NCBI RefSeq assembly: GCF_024172165.1
Contig: NZ_JAMZEB010000002.1
Coordinates: 8,282,501-8,346,500 of the forward strand
DNA: 64,000 nucleotides
Source: Nonomuraea thailandensis
GTDB lineage: Bacteria; Actinomycetota; Actinomycetes; Streptosporangiales; Streptosporangiaceae
Reading direction: 5' to 3'
Shown here: piece by piece, positions 9,606 to 17,465 of the stretch
Numbering within the stretch: position 1 is the first letter of the stretch
Layout: the number at the start of each line of letters is the position of its first letter
The notes under the pieces: generated by a model
What the model saw: only the letters and a program-made list of their open reading frames with translations
Told to the model about the DNA's origin: nothing
Database searches by the model: none
Position numbers and translations under genes: made by a program

Positions 9606-10853
9606 GTGTTCCGCCTCCTGCCCGTGCTCCTGGCCGTGACCCTGGCGGCCGGATGTACGGCGGCGGGCGAACAGGGCGGCGGCGAGACGGGGACGGGCGG
9701 AACAGGCCCGATCACCTTCGCCACCGGACGCGACACCACGGCGTACCTGCAACCCCTGCTGGATCGCTGGAACCAGGCCCACCCGGCCGAGAAGGTGACG
9801 CTGCTGGAGCTGCCCGAGGCCGCCGACGAGCAACGCGCTCAGATCGCGGCCAACCTTCAGGCCCAGAGCAGCCGGTACGACGTGCTGGGGCTCGACGTGG
9901 TGTGGACTGCCGAATTCGCGGAGAACGGCTGGATCATCCCCCTGGAGCGCGGGTTGTTCCCGCTCGACAGGTTCCTGCCGCCCGTCGTGGAGACGGCCGT
10001 CTACAAGGACAAGCTCTGGGCCGTTCCGTACACGAGCAACGCCGGGCTGCTGTACTACCGGAAAGACCTGGTCAGGAAGCCGCCCCGGACCTGGGCCGAG
10101 CTTCGCGACCAATCACGCGCAATAACGAAAAAGCACAACATAGGAGGCTACGCCGGGCAGTTCCTGGCCTACGAGGGGCTCACGGTCAACTTCTCCGAGG
10201 CCGTGCAGTCGGCCGGCGGGGAGCTCGTCAGCCGCGACGGCACCGAGGTGACCCTCGACCCCGCCAAGGGCGGGACCGCACTCGACTTCCTGCTCCAGGG
10301 TCTGCGCGAGGGCTGGATCCCGAAGGAGTCGCTGAGTTACAAGGAGGAGGAGTCGCGCCTGGCCTTCCAGGAGGGCAGGCTGGCCTTCGCCCGTAACTGG
10401 CCGCACGCGTACGGACCGGCCAAGGCCGAGCTGGGCGACAAGCTGGGCGTGACCCGGCTGCCCGGCCTCGACGGCCCCGGCTCCAGCACGCTGGGCGGCG
10501 CCAACCTGGCCATCAGCGCCTACTCCAAGCACCAGCACACCGCGCAGGAGTTCATCCGCTACTTCACGAGCCTGGAGAACGAGCGCCGGGTCCTCACCGA
10601 GGGCTCGTTCCCGCCCGTGTGGACCGAGCTCTACGACGACCCGGAGCTCATCGAGCGCTTCCCCTACCTGCCCGTGCTCAAGGAGAGCATCCTCGCCGCC
10701 CGTCCTCGGCCGGTGAGCGCGAACTACAACCAGCTGAGCCTGGTGATCGCCAGTTCGGTCGCCAAGGCGCTCGGCAACCCCTCCCCCGAGACCGCTGACG
10801 ACGTCGCGGCCTCCATGAAGTCCGAACTCGAAGAGATCATCAGAACCCAGTGA
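9606..10853 (+). CDS. Sugar ABC transporter substrate-binding lipoprotein (first of two)
   Basis: The 415-residue product has a lipoprotein signal with cleavage before Cys17 (LAAGC). I chose the GTG at 9606 because GGAGG lies seven bases upstream and the signal peptide then begins directly; an in-frame ATG at 9555 would add 17 unlikely residues. The rest follows the family-1 solute-binding fold: ITFATGRDTTAYLQPLLDRWNQAHP, then YDVLGLDVVWTAEFAENGWI, then AVPYTSNAGLLYYRKDLV, then PPRTWAEL. This class binds oligosaccharides such as trehalose or maltose. A second, different lipoprotein gene follows after 7 bases. A short stretch at 10112-10150 has unusual codons, including two ATA. The ligand is not known; a trehalose-type sugar is a guess from nearby treS. 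Confidence 0.87.
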   Translation: MFRLLPVLLAVTLAAGCTAAGEQGGGETGTGGTGPITFATGRDTTAYLQPLLDRWNQAHPAEKVTLLELPEAADEQRAQIAANLQAQSSRYDVLGLDVVWTAEFAENGWIIPLERGLFPLDRFLPPVVETAVYKDKLWAVPYTSNAGLLYYRKDLVRKPPRTWAELRDQSRAITKKHNIGGYAGQFLAYEGLTVNFSEAVQSAGGELVSRDGTEVTLDPAKGGTALDFLLQGLREGWIPKESLSYKEEESRLAFQEGRLAFARNWPHAYGPAKAELGDKLGVTRLPGLDGPGSSTLGGANLAISAYSKHQHTAQEFIRYFTSLENERRVLTEGSFPPVWTELYDDPELIERFPYLPVLKESILAARPRPVSANYNQLSLVIASSVAKALGNPSPETADDVAASMKSELEEIIRTQ

Positions 10854-10860
10854 GGCAGCC

Positions 10861-12186
10861 ATGCGAAAAGGCAGAGCAGCAGCGATCCTGGCCGGGCTCG
10901 CGGTAGCCGTCGCCGCCTGCGGCAACGCGCCGACGACGACCGAGCCCACGGCCGCCGGATCGGCATCGGCGACCGATGGCGGCGCCAAGCCGCTCCAGGG
11001 CGTCAAGCTCGAGGTCGCCGCCAAGTGGACCGGCGCCGAGCAGAAGAACTTCGAGCAGGTGCTCAAGGCCTTCACCGACAAGACCGGCGCCGAGGTCACC
11101 TACGCCTCCACCGGCGAGGACACCGGCGCCTACCTCGGCCCGCGCATCCAGGGCAACAACCCGCCGGACGTCGCGATCCTGCCGCAGCCGGGCCTGGTGC
11201 AGCAGTACGTCGAGCAGAACGCGCTCAAGCCGCTGACCCCCGAGGTCATCAAGGAGATCGACACCAACTACACGCCGTACTGGAAGGAGCTCGGCTCCGT
11301 CGACGGCAAGGCGTACGGCGTGCTGGTCAAGGCGGCCCACAAGTCGCTGGTGTGGTACCGGTCGCAGGCGTTCGAGGACGCGGGCGTGCAGCCGCCGACC
11401 AACTGGGACGAGCTGGTCAAGGCCGCGCAGACCGTCGCCGACTCCGGCACGCCGCCGTTCTCGTTCTGCGGCGCCTCCGGCTGGACGCTGACCGACCTCT
11501 TCGAGAACGTGTACCTGTCCACCGCGGGCCCGGAGAACTACGACAAGCTCTCCAAGCACGAGATCCCGTGGACCGACCCGACGGTGGGCGCGGCCCTGGA
11601 GAAGATCGCGCAGATCACCTCCAAGGCCGACTACCTGGTCGACGGCACCTCCGGCACCATGCAGACCGACTTCCCCACCTGCGTGACCAAGGTCTACGGC
11701 ACCGACAAGGCCGCCATGGTCATCGAGGCCGACTTCGTGGCCGTCGAGGCCGTGAACGCGGGCGCCAAGGTCGGCGAGGAGGCCAAGTACTTCCCGTTCC
11801 CCAAGGCCGGTGACACCACTCCGGTCGTGCTGGGCGGCGACGTGGCCGTGGCCATGAAGGACTCCCCCGGCGCGATGGCGCTGGTGCAGTTCCTGGCCTC
11901 CAAGGAGGGTGGCGAGGTCTGGGCCAAGCTCCCCGGCTACCTGTCGCCCAACAAGAACGTCTCCCCCGACAACTACCCGGACGAGCTGACCAAGCAGCTC
12001 GGCCAGACGATCGTCTCGGCCGGCGACGCCGTCCGCTACGACATGTCGGACCTGGCGCCGAGCGCCTTCGGTGCCACCGACGGCAAGGGCGAGTGGAAGG
12101 TGCTGCAGGACTTCCTGCGCAACCCGAGCGACGTCAAGGGCACCCAGGAGGCGCTCGAAGCAGAGGCCAAGAAGGCCTGGAAGTAA
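10861..12186 (+). CDS. Alpha-glucoside-type ABC transporter substrate-binding lipoprotein (second)
   Basis: The 441-residue product has a lipobox ending at Cys20 (VAVAACG) and a Thr/Ala/Ser-rich linker to about residue 45. Then comes a family-1 solute-binding domain of the AglE-like alpha-glucoside group: AKWTGAEQKNFEQVLKAF, DVAILPQPGLVQQYVEQ, GVLVKAAHKSLVWYRSQAF, and GGDVAVAMKDSPGAMALVQFL. It is distinct in sequence from the upstream lipoprotein rather than a recent copy. Spacing of 12 bases to the following permease indicates one operon. It most likely captures an alpha-glucoside outside the membrane. Why one operon carries two receptors is unclear. Confidence 0.9.
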   Translation: MRKGRAAAILAGLAVAVAACGNAPTTTEPTAAGSASATDGGAKPLQGVKLEVAAKWTGAEQKNFEQVLKAFTDKTGAEVTYASTGEDTGAYLGPRIQGNNPPDVAILPQPGLVQQYVEQNALKPLTPEVIKEIDTNYTPYWKELGSVDGKAYGVLVKAAHKSLVWYRSQAFEDAGVQPPTNWDELVKAAQTVADSGTPPFSFCGASGWTLTDLFENVYLSTAGPENYDKLSKHEIPWTDPTVGAALEKIAQITSKADYLVDGTSGTMQTDFPTCVTKVYGTDKAAMVIEADFVAVEAVNAGAKVGEEAKYFPFPKAGDTTPVVLGGDVAVAMKDSPGAMALVQFLASKEGGEVWAKLPGYLSPNKNVSPDNYPDELTKQLGQTIVSAGDAVRYDMSDLAPSAFGATDGKGEWKVLQDFLRNPSDVKGTQEALEAEAKKAWK

Positions 12187-12198
12187 AGAGGTAAGGCC

Positions 12199-13581
12199 GT
12201 GACCGAACGGTTGGACGGCCGGCAGGACCCGCCCGCGGCGCAGGCCGCGGGCGGCCCCTCCACCGGACCGGCTGATACCCCCCGTAAGCAACGACGCCTC
12301 GGCCCCTCGCCGGCGGTCGCCATCGCCTTCCTCCTCCCGGCAGCGGTGCTGCTGGGGATCTGGGTGGTCTATCCGATCGTCTACTCCGTCGTCCGGAGTC
12401 TGTTCGGCGCCAACGGGTTCGAAGAGTTCGTGGGGCTCGGCAACTACGTCTCGATCTTCACCGATCAGGGCATGCTGACCACGATCCGCAACAACCTGAT
12501 CTGGGTGATCGTCGCGCCGATCATCGTCACCACGCTGGGCCTGATCTTCGCGGTGCTGACCGAGCGCATCAGGTGGGCGACGGCGTTCAAGCTGATCGTC
12601 TTCATGCCGATGGCGGTCTCGCTCATGGCGGCGGGCGTCATCTTCCGCCTCGTCTACGAGCAGAGCCCGGACAAGGGCCTGGCCAACGCCGTGCTCAGCA
12701 CGGTGGCCGACACGTTCTCCTCCTCCCAGGGCTATCCGGACGCCCGGCCGCGCGAGGGCGACCAGTCGGCCGTCGCCGCCGAGAACGGCGCGGTCGTCAC
12801 CAAGCAGCCGGCCCAGGCCGGGCAGCCGGTGCTGATCCCGATCGTCGGCGTCAAGCCCGACGTCATGCCGTCCAACGCCCAGACAGCCAAGTCCGCGCCC
12901 GCCGGCGACGGCCTGGCGGGGACCGTCTGGTTCGACTTCACGCAGGGCGGCGGCGGCCAGAGCGGCGTCGTGGACGGCACCGAGAAGGGCCTGCCGGGCA
13001 TGACCGTCGAGGCGGTCCAGAACGGCCAGGTCGCGGCCACCGCCACGACGGCCGAGGACGGCACGTTCCGCTTCGAGGGCCTGGCGCCCGGGGCCTACAC
13101 CGTACGGCTGCCGCAGTCGAACTTCGAGGCCTCGTACGGCGGCCTGCAGTGGCTGGGCCCGACGCTCATCACGCCCGCGATCATCGGCGCGTTCGTCTGG
13201 GTGTGGGCCGGCTTCGCCATGGTGCTGCTCGCGGCCGGGCTGGCGGCGATCCCCCGTGACGCCCTGGAGGCGGCCCGCATCGACGGCGCCACGGAGTGGC
13301 AGGTGTTCCGCAAGATCACCGTGCCGCTGCTGTCGCCGGTCCTGCTCGTCGTCTTCGTGACGATGATCATCAATACGCTCAAGGTGTTCGACCTGGTGTT
13401 CATCATCGCGCCCGCGTCGGTGCAGCCGCAGGCGAACGTGGTCGCGCTGGAGATGTGGCGCGTGTCGTTCGGCGGCGGGAACAACCAGGGGCTGGGCAGC
13501 GCGCTGGCGATCTTCCTGCTCGTACTGGTCCTTCCCTTCATGGTCATGAACATCCGGCGGTTCAGGAGGGGAGAGTCATGA
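12199..13581 (+). CDS. Sugar ABC transporter permease (MalF/AglF-like) with inserted Cna-B/SdrD-like domain
   Basis: The 460-residue product is a membrane subunit of a sugar importer. Membrane segments are visible near 42-66, 100-120, 128-150, 322-348, 390-410 and 430-450. The EAA loop that docks the ATPase is EAARIDGATEWQVFRKITVPLLSP at about 366-389. Unlike ordinary permeases of about 300 residues, it has some 150 extra residues (about 170-318) between the third and fourth helices. The latter part, 237-309, matches the outline of a Cna-B/SdrD prealbumin-like beta domain: GTVWFDF, GLPGMTVEAV, TTAEDGTFRFEGLAPGAYTVRLP. Topology puts it outside the cell. The stop overlaps the next permease start (ATGA). 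Confidence 0.9.
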   Translation: MTERLDGRQDPPAAQAAGGPSTGPADTPRKQRRLGPSPAVAIAFLLPAAVLLGIWVVYPIVYSVVRSLFGANGFEEFVGLGNYVSIFTDQGMLTTIRNNLIWVIVAPIIVTTLGLIFAVLTERIRWATAFKLIVFMPMAVSLMAAGVIFRLVYEQSPDKGLANAVLSTVADTFSSSQGYPDARPREGDQSAVAAENGAVVTKQPAQAGQPVLIPIVGVKPDVMPSNAQTAKSAPAGDGLAGTVWFDFTQGGGGQSGVVDGTEKGLPGMTVEAVQNGQVAATATTAEDGTFRFEGLAPGAYTVRLPQSNFEASYGGLQWLGPTLITPAIIGAFVWVWAGFAMVLLAAGLAAIPRDALEAARIDGATEWQVFRKITVPLLSPVLLVVFVTMIINTLKVFDLVFIIAPASVQPQANVVALEMWRVSFGGGNNQGLGSALAIFLLVLVLPFMVMNIRRFRRGES

Positions 13582-14489
13582 CGACCGCGACAGCCGCGAC
13601 AGCGTCCGCGGAGCCGTCCGGGCTGGAGTCGGGAACGCCGCGCAGGGGCGTGGTCGGCAGGATCGTCGATCGGATGGGCAGCGGCGCCGTCCAGGTGGTC
13701 ATGATCCTGCTGGGCCTGTTCTGGCTGGTGCCGACGCTCGGCCTGCTGGTCGTCTCGCTGCGCACGAACCAGGTCAACAGCGCCGAGGGCTGGTGGACGA
13801 TCTTCACCAAGCCGGCCGAGCTGACCATCCAGAACTACGCCAACCTGCTGGGCAGCGGGTTCACCACGTCCTTCTGGAACACGGTGCTGATCACGGTGCC
13901 CACCACGGTGCTGGTGATCGGCATCGCGGCCATGGCGGCGTACGCGTTCGCGTGGATGGACTTCCCCGGCCGTGACCTGGCGTTCCTCGTGGTCGTCGGG
14001 CTGCTGATCGTGCCCATCCAGATCGCGCTGATCCCCATCGCCACGTTCTACGGCGGCACCGGGATCTTCGGCAGCATCGCCGGCGTGGTGCTGTTCCACG
14101 TGGCGTTCGGCCTGCCGTTCGCGATCTTCCTGCTGCGCAACTTCTTCGTCGGCATCCCGGCCTCGCTGCTGGAGGCCGCGCGCATGGACGGCGCTCCCGA
14201 GTGGAAGATCTTCGTCTCGGTGGTCTTCCCGCTGGGCAAGCCCGCCATCGCGTCGCTGGGCATCTTCCAGTTCCTGTGGGTGTGGAACGACATGCTCATC
14301 GCGCTGGTCTTCGCCGACACCGGGAACCAGCCGATGACCAAGTACCTGCAGTCTCAGATGCGGCAGTTCGGGTCGAACACCGACATCCTCTCGTCCGGGG
14401 CGTTCATGTCGCTGATCATCCCGCTGGTCCTGTTCTTCGCGTTCCAGCGGTACTTCGTGCAGGGCATGATGGCCGGCTCGGTCAAGTGA
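13578..14489 (+). CDS. Sugar ABC transporter permease (MalG/AglG-like)
   Basis: The 303-residue product is the partner of the preceding permease, with six membrane helices and the EAA loop EAARMDGAPEWKIFVSVVFPLGKPAI. The start ATG at 13578 overlaps the upstream stop by four bases, so translation is coupled. The C-terminal region GMMAGSVK is typical of the alpha-glucoside AglG group. No ATPase gene follows; a hairpin at 14495-14524 ends the operon. An ATPase encoded elsewhere, like the multi-use MsiK of streptomycetes, is therefore expected to power it (inference). Confidence 0.93.
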   Translation: MTTATAATASAEPSGLESGTPRRGVVGRIVDRMGSGAVQVVMILLGLFWLVPTLGLLVVSLRTNQVNSAEGWWTIFTKPAELTIQNYANLLGSGFTTSFWNTVLITVPTTVLVIGIAAMAAYAFAWMDFPGRDLAFLVVVGLLIVPIQIALIPIATFYGGTGIFGSIAGVVLFHVAFGLPFAIFLLRNFFVGIPASLLEAARMDGAPEWKIFVSVVFPLGKPAIASLGIFQFLWVWNDMLIALVFADTGNQPMTKYLQSQMRQFGSNTDILSSGAFMSLIIPLVLFFAFQRYFVQGMMAGSVK

Positions 14490-14494
14490 CGCGA

Positions 14495-14524
14495 CGGGCG
14501 CCCGCTCTCGGGGGCGGGCGCCCG
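14495..14524 (+). terminator. Hairpin terminator after the importer operon
   Basis: An 11-base perfect stem (left arm CGGGCGCCCGC) encloses the 8-base loop TCTCGGGG and starts six bases after the permease stop. There is no T-run, which is common for terminators in high-GC actinomycetes. Confidence 0.65.
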
Positions 14525-14560
14525 CCGTAACGCCCATTCGGGCGTTTTCGATGCTTTTTC

Positions 14561-15937
14561 ATGAAGCGTCTTCTCGCTCTTACCGCTGCAGCCTTCCTCA
14601 CGCTTCCCCTCACCCCCGCCGCCGCCTCCCCGGCGGGCACGCCCGGCGCACCGGGCGCGGGCGACCCGTACTTCCCCGACCAGGGCAACGGCGGCTACGA
14701 CGCCCTCCACTACGACCTCACGCTCGACTACGACCCGTCCTCGGGACGCCTGTCCGGCCGCGCAGCCATCTCGGCACGGGCCACCCAGGCGCTGAGCCGG
14801 TTCAACCTCGACCTCGTCGACACCCTGTCCGTACGGTCCGTGACCGTGGACGGCAGGCCCGCCACGTACACGCAGAGCGGCTCCGAGCTGGTGGTCACGC
14901 CGGCCAGGACGCTGCGCGACCGGCGCGGCTTCTCCGTCGTGGTCCGGTACGACGGCAACCCCTCCCACGTCATCGACCCCGACGGCTCCAAGGACGGGTG
15001 GATCAAGACGAACGACGGCGTGTTCAACGCCAACGAGCCCCAGGGCGCGATCACCTGGTACCCCGGCAACCACCACATGACGGACAAGGCGACGTACCGG
15101 TACACGGTGACCGTGCCCAGCTCCCGGGTGGCGGTCGCCAACGGGGACCTGGTGCGCCAGGCGACGAAGGGCGGGCGGACCACGTACGTGTGGAACTCCC
15201 GCGAGCCCATGGCCAGCTACCTGGCCACGGTGTCGATCGGCACGTTCGGGCTCACCGACCGCCGCATCGGCGGCTACCGGGTGACCACCGCGGTGGACCC
15301 CCAGGCGACCGGTGACGCCACGGGCTTCGCCGAGCGGCACCCGCCGGCGCTCGACTTCTTCAGCGAGCTCTTCGGACGCTACCCGTACTCCTCGACGGGC
15401 GGGATCGTGGACCACGCGCCCGAGGTCGGCTACGCGCTGGAGACGCAGACCCGGCCCATCTACCCGCGCGTGCCCGGCGAGTCGCTGCTCGCGCACGAGC
15501 TGGCGCACCAGTGGTTCGGCAACTCGGTGACGCCCACGCTGTGGCGCGACATCTGGCTGAACGAGGGCTTCGCCACCTACTCCGAGTGGCTCTGGTCGGA
15601 CAAGCTCGGCACGCAGACCGTACAGGCGGCCTTCGACGAGGCGTACGCGCGGCCGGCCGAGGACGAGTTCTGGCAGACGCCGACCGCCGACCCCGGCGGC
15701 CCGGAGAACCTCTTCCACGCCCCCGTCTACGACCGCGGCGCGATGACCCTGCACGTGCTGCGGCGCGCGGTCGGCGACGACACGTTCTTCGCGATCCTGC
15801 GGGCCTGGGCGGGCCGGTACAGGTACGGCAACGCCGACACCGCCGCCTTCGTCGCCCTGTCGGAGCGCGTGTCGGGCAAGGACCTCGGGGGCCTGTTCGA
15901 CGCGTGGCTGTTCAAGCCGGGCAAGCCGTCGTTGTGA
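14561..15937 (+). CDS. Secreted M1 family metallopeptidase
   Basis: The 458-residue product begins with a Sec signal peptide (MKRLLALTAAAFLTLPLTPAAAS). The zinc site HELAHQWFGN has ligands His312 and His316 with catalytic Glu313, and the third ligand is Glu335 in NEGFA, at the canonical distance. The upstream half is the all-beta M1 N-domain (YDALHYDLTLDYDPSSGRLSG). The long C-terminal helical domain of full aminopeptidase N is missing, so it is a compact M1 peptidase, as is common in actinomycetes. It likely trims peptides outside the cell. It is flanked by strong hairpins, suggesting a single-gene transcript. Confidence 0.92.
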   Translation: MKRLLALTAAAFLTLPLTPAAASPAGTPGAPGAGDPYFPDQGNGGYDALHYDLTLDYDPSSGRLSGRAAISARATQALSRFNLDLVDTLSVRSVTVDGRPATYTQSGSELVVTPARTLRDRRGFSVVVRYDGNPSHVIDPDGSKDGWIKTNDGVFNANEPQGAITWYPGNHHMTDKATYRYTVTVPSSRVAVANGDLVRQATKGGRTTYVWNSREPMASYLATVSIGTFGLTDRRIGGYRVTTAVDPQATGDATGFAERHPPALDFFSELFGRYPYSSTGGIVDHAPEVGYALETQTRPIYPRVPGESLLAHELAHQWFGNSVTPTLWRDIWLNEGFATYSEWLWSDKLGTQTVQAAFDEAYARPAEDEFWQTPTADPGGPENLFHAPVYDRGAMTLHVLRRAVGDDTFFAILRAWAGRYRYGNADTAAFVALSERVSGKDLGGLFDAWLFKPGKPSL

Positions 15938-15941
15938 TCAT

Positions 15942-15986
15942 TCTGGTACGGCTTGTCCCCGGGTTCGGGCCGCAAGCCGTACCAGA
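15942..15986 (+). terminator. Strong hairpin terminator between the M1 peptidase and ung
   Basis: Arms TCTGGTACGGCTTG and CAAGCCGTACCAGA pair perfectly over 14 bases around a 17-base loop that itself holds a CCCG/CGGG stem. It begins four bases after the peptidase stop and ends 20 bases before the ung start. Termination is the simplest role, possibly in both directions. Confidence 0.7.
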
Positions 15987-16006
15987 CCTGGCTAAGCTCA
16001 ACGGCC

Positions 16007-16684
16007 ATGGCCGGTCGTCCGTTGAACGAAGTCGTCGAAGCAGGATGGGCACGCGCGCTGGAGCCCGTGTCCGAGCAGATCTCCCTGATGGGAGAGTTCC
16101 TGCGCAAGGAGATCGCCGAAGGCAGGCAGTACCTGCCCGCCGGCGCCAACGTCCTGCGTGCTTTCAGCCAGCCCTTCGACGAGGTCAAGGTGCTGATCGT
16201 GGGCCAGGACCCGTACCCCACGCCCGGTCACCCCGTGGGTCTGTCGTTCTCGGTGGCGCCCGACGTGCGGCCGCTGCCCGGCAGCCTGGTCAACATCTAC
16301 AAGGAGATGGAGACCGACCTGGGGCTCCCGCGCCCCGCCAACGGTGACCTGACGCCGTGGGCCGAGCAGGGTGTCCTGCTGCTCAACAGGGTGCTCACCG
16401 TGATGCCCGGCAAGCCCGCCTCGCACCGGGGCAAGGGCTGGGAGCAGGTCACCGAGCAGGCCATCCGCGCCCTCGTGGAGCGCGACAAGCCGATGGTGGC
16501 GATCCTGTGGGGCCGCGACGCCCGCAACCTGGCGCCCATGCTCGGCCAGGTGCCGCGGATCGAGTCCGCGCACCCCTCCCCCCTCTCGGCGCGCAGCGGT
16601 TTCTTCGGCTCGCGGCCGTTCAGCCGCGCGAATGAGCTGCTCGTCAAGCAAGGCGCGGCCCCTGTGGAGTGGAAGCTGCCCTAG
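16007..16684 (+). CDS. ung: Uracil-DNA glycosylase, family 1
   Basis: The 225-residue enzyme removes uracil from DNA in base-excision repair. The motif GQDPYPTPGHPVGLSFSV carries the catalytic Asp68. The conserved HPSPLSARSGFFGSRPFSRAN carries catalytic His189 and the DNA-intercalation loop. The ATG at 16007 gives the usual family length; an in-frame start at 15953 would run into the terminator hairpin. The gene is followed after 10 bases by a small acidic protein and then by a thiamine-binding protein gene. The grouping has no clear functional link. Confidence 0.96.
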   Translation: MAGRPLNEVVEAGWARALEPVSEQISLMGEFLRKEIAEGRQYLPAGANVLRAFSQPFDEVKVLIVGQDPYPTPGHPVGLSFSVAPDVRPLPGSLVNIYKEMETDLGLPRPANGDLTPWAEQGVLLLNRVLTVMPGKPASHRGKGWEQVTEQAIRALVERDKPMVAILWGRDARNLAPMLGQVPRIESAHPSPLSARSGFFGSRPFSRANELLVKQGAAPVEWKLP

Positions 16685-16694
16685 CATCGTCGCC

Positions 16695-17015
16695 ATGAGT
16701 GATGAACCGAAATTCCTGCGCCTGACGGTCGAGCTGACCGTGGAGGTGCTCGACATGGACGCGCTGCAGGCCGCGGCGCTGGCCGAGATCAGGCATCCCG
16801 ACGCCGATCTCACCGAAGAGGAGCGCACCGAGCAGGCCGAGATGGTCGGCTCCGACGACTCCGGCGCCTCGGCGCTGCAGTGGCTGATCGAGCCCGACCA
16901 CGTGTTGCAGCTCGTCGACCACATCAGCGAGATCGAGCCCCGCGAGGCCGTGCTCGGCGTGGAGCCGTCCGAGGGGCCGAGCGAGGAAGAGGACGAAGAG
17001 CACGACCACGCGTGA
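16695..17015 (+). CDS. Small acidic hypothetical protein
   Basis: I do not recognise this 106-residue product. It starts at an ATG ten bases after ung, so it is probably co-transcribed. The first half (LRLTVELTVEVLDMDALQAAAL) has alternating hydrophobic residues suggesting beta strands and a helix. The last 20 residues are almost all Glu, Asp, Ser and His (EEEDEEHDHA). Such an acidic tail could be a disordered or metal- or nucleic-acid-mimicking segment, but that is speculation. Codon use matches its neighbours, which supports it being a true gene. Confidence 0.7.
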   Translation: MSDEPKFLRLTVELTVEVLDMDALQAAALAEIRHPDADLTEEERTEQAEMVGSDDSGASALQWLIEPDHVLQLVDHISEIEPREAVLGVEPSEGPSEEEDEEHDHA

Positions 17016-17082
17016 CGTACGGCGGCAGCCACGGCGTTCTGCGGGCGTCGTGGCTTTTCGCTGCCCTTCCTGAGGAGCCTTG

Positions 17083-17373
17083 ATGATCGTCGCTTTCTCC
17101 ATCACCCCGCTGGGCGTCGGCGAAGGGGTCGCCGAGCCCGTCGCCCGGGCCGTCAAGGTCGTGCGCGACAGCGGGCTGCCCAACCGCACCGACGCCATGT
17201 TCACCACGATCGAGGGCGAGTGGGACGAGGTCATGGACGTCGTCAAGCGCGCCGTGGACGCCGTGGCCGAGGTCGCTCCGCGGGTGAGCCTGGTGCTCAA
17301 GGCCGACCTGCGCGAGGGGATCACGGACGGCATGACGTCCAAGCTCGAGTCCCTGGAGCGCCACCTCTCCTGA
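17083..17373 (+). CDS. MTH1187 family thiamine-binding protein
   Basis: The 96-residue product belongs to the MTH1187/YkoF-like (DUF77) family of small ferredoxin-fold proteins that bind thiamine or related pyrimidines. Visible hallmarks are MIVAFSITPLGVGEGVAEPVARAVKVVRDSG, TMFTTIEGEWDEV-type central strands, and a C-terminal RVSLVLKADLREG. The ATG at 17083 has GAGGAG five bases upstream; a TTG at 17080 is too close to that site. Its role in thiamine handling in the cytoplasm is known only for relatives. Confidence 0.88.
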   Translation: MIVAFSITPLGVGEGVAEPVARAVKVVRDSGLPNRTDAMFTTIEGEWDEVMDVVKRAVDAVAEVAPRVSLVLKADLREGITDGMTSKLESLERHLS

Positions 17374-17389
17374 CATCTCGCGATATATC

Positions 17390-17418
17390 TTGACCCTTCC
17401 GTGAACGCGTCATATCGT
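17390..17418 (+). promoter_or_regulatory. Candidate promoter for the FAD monooxygenase
   Basis: TTGACC at 17390-17395 and TATCGT at 17413-17418 are 17 bases apart, and the ATG at 17466 lies 48 bases further. The -35 box overlaps a GATATATC palindrome (17382-17389) that could hold a regulator. Confidence 0.4.
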
Positions 17419-17465
17419 GTTGCCCGACACAGACGCGATAGTACGCGTGCTCGGAGGTGGATTCA

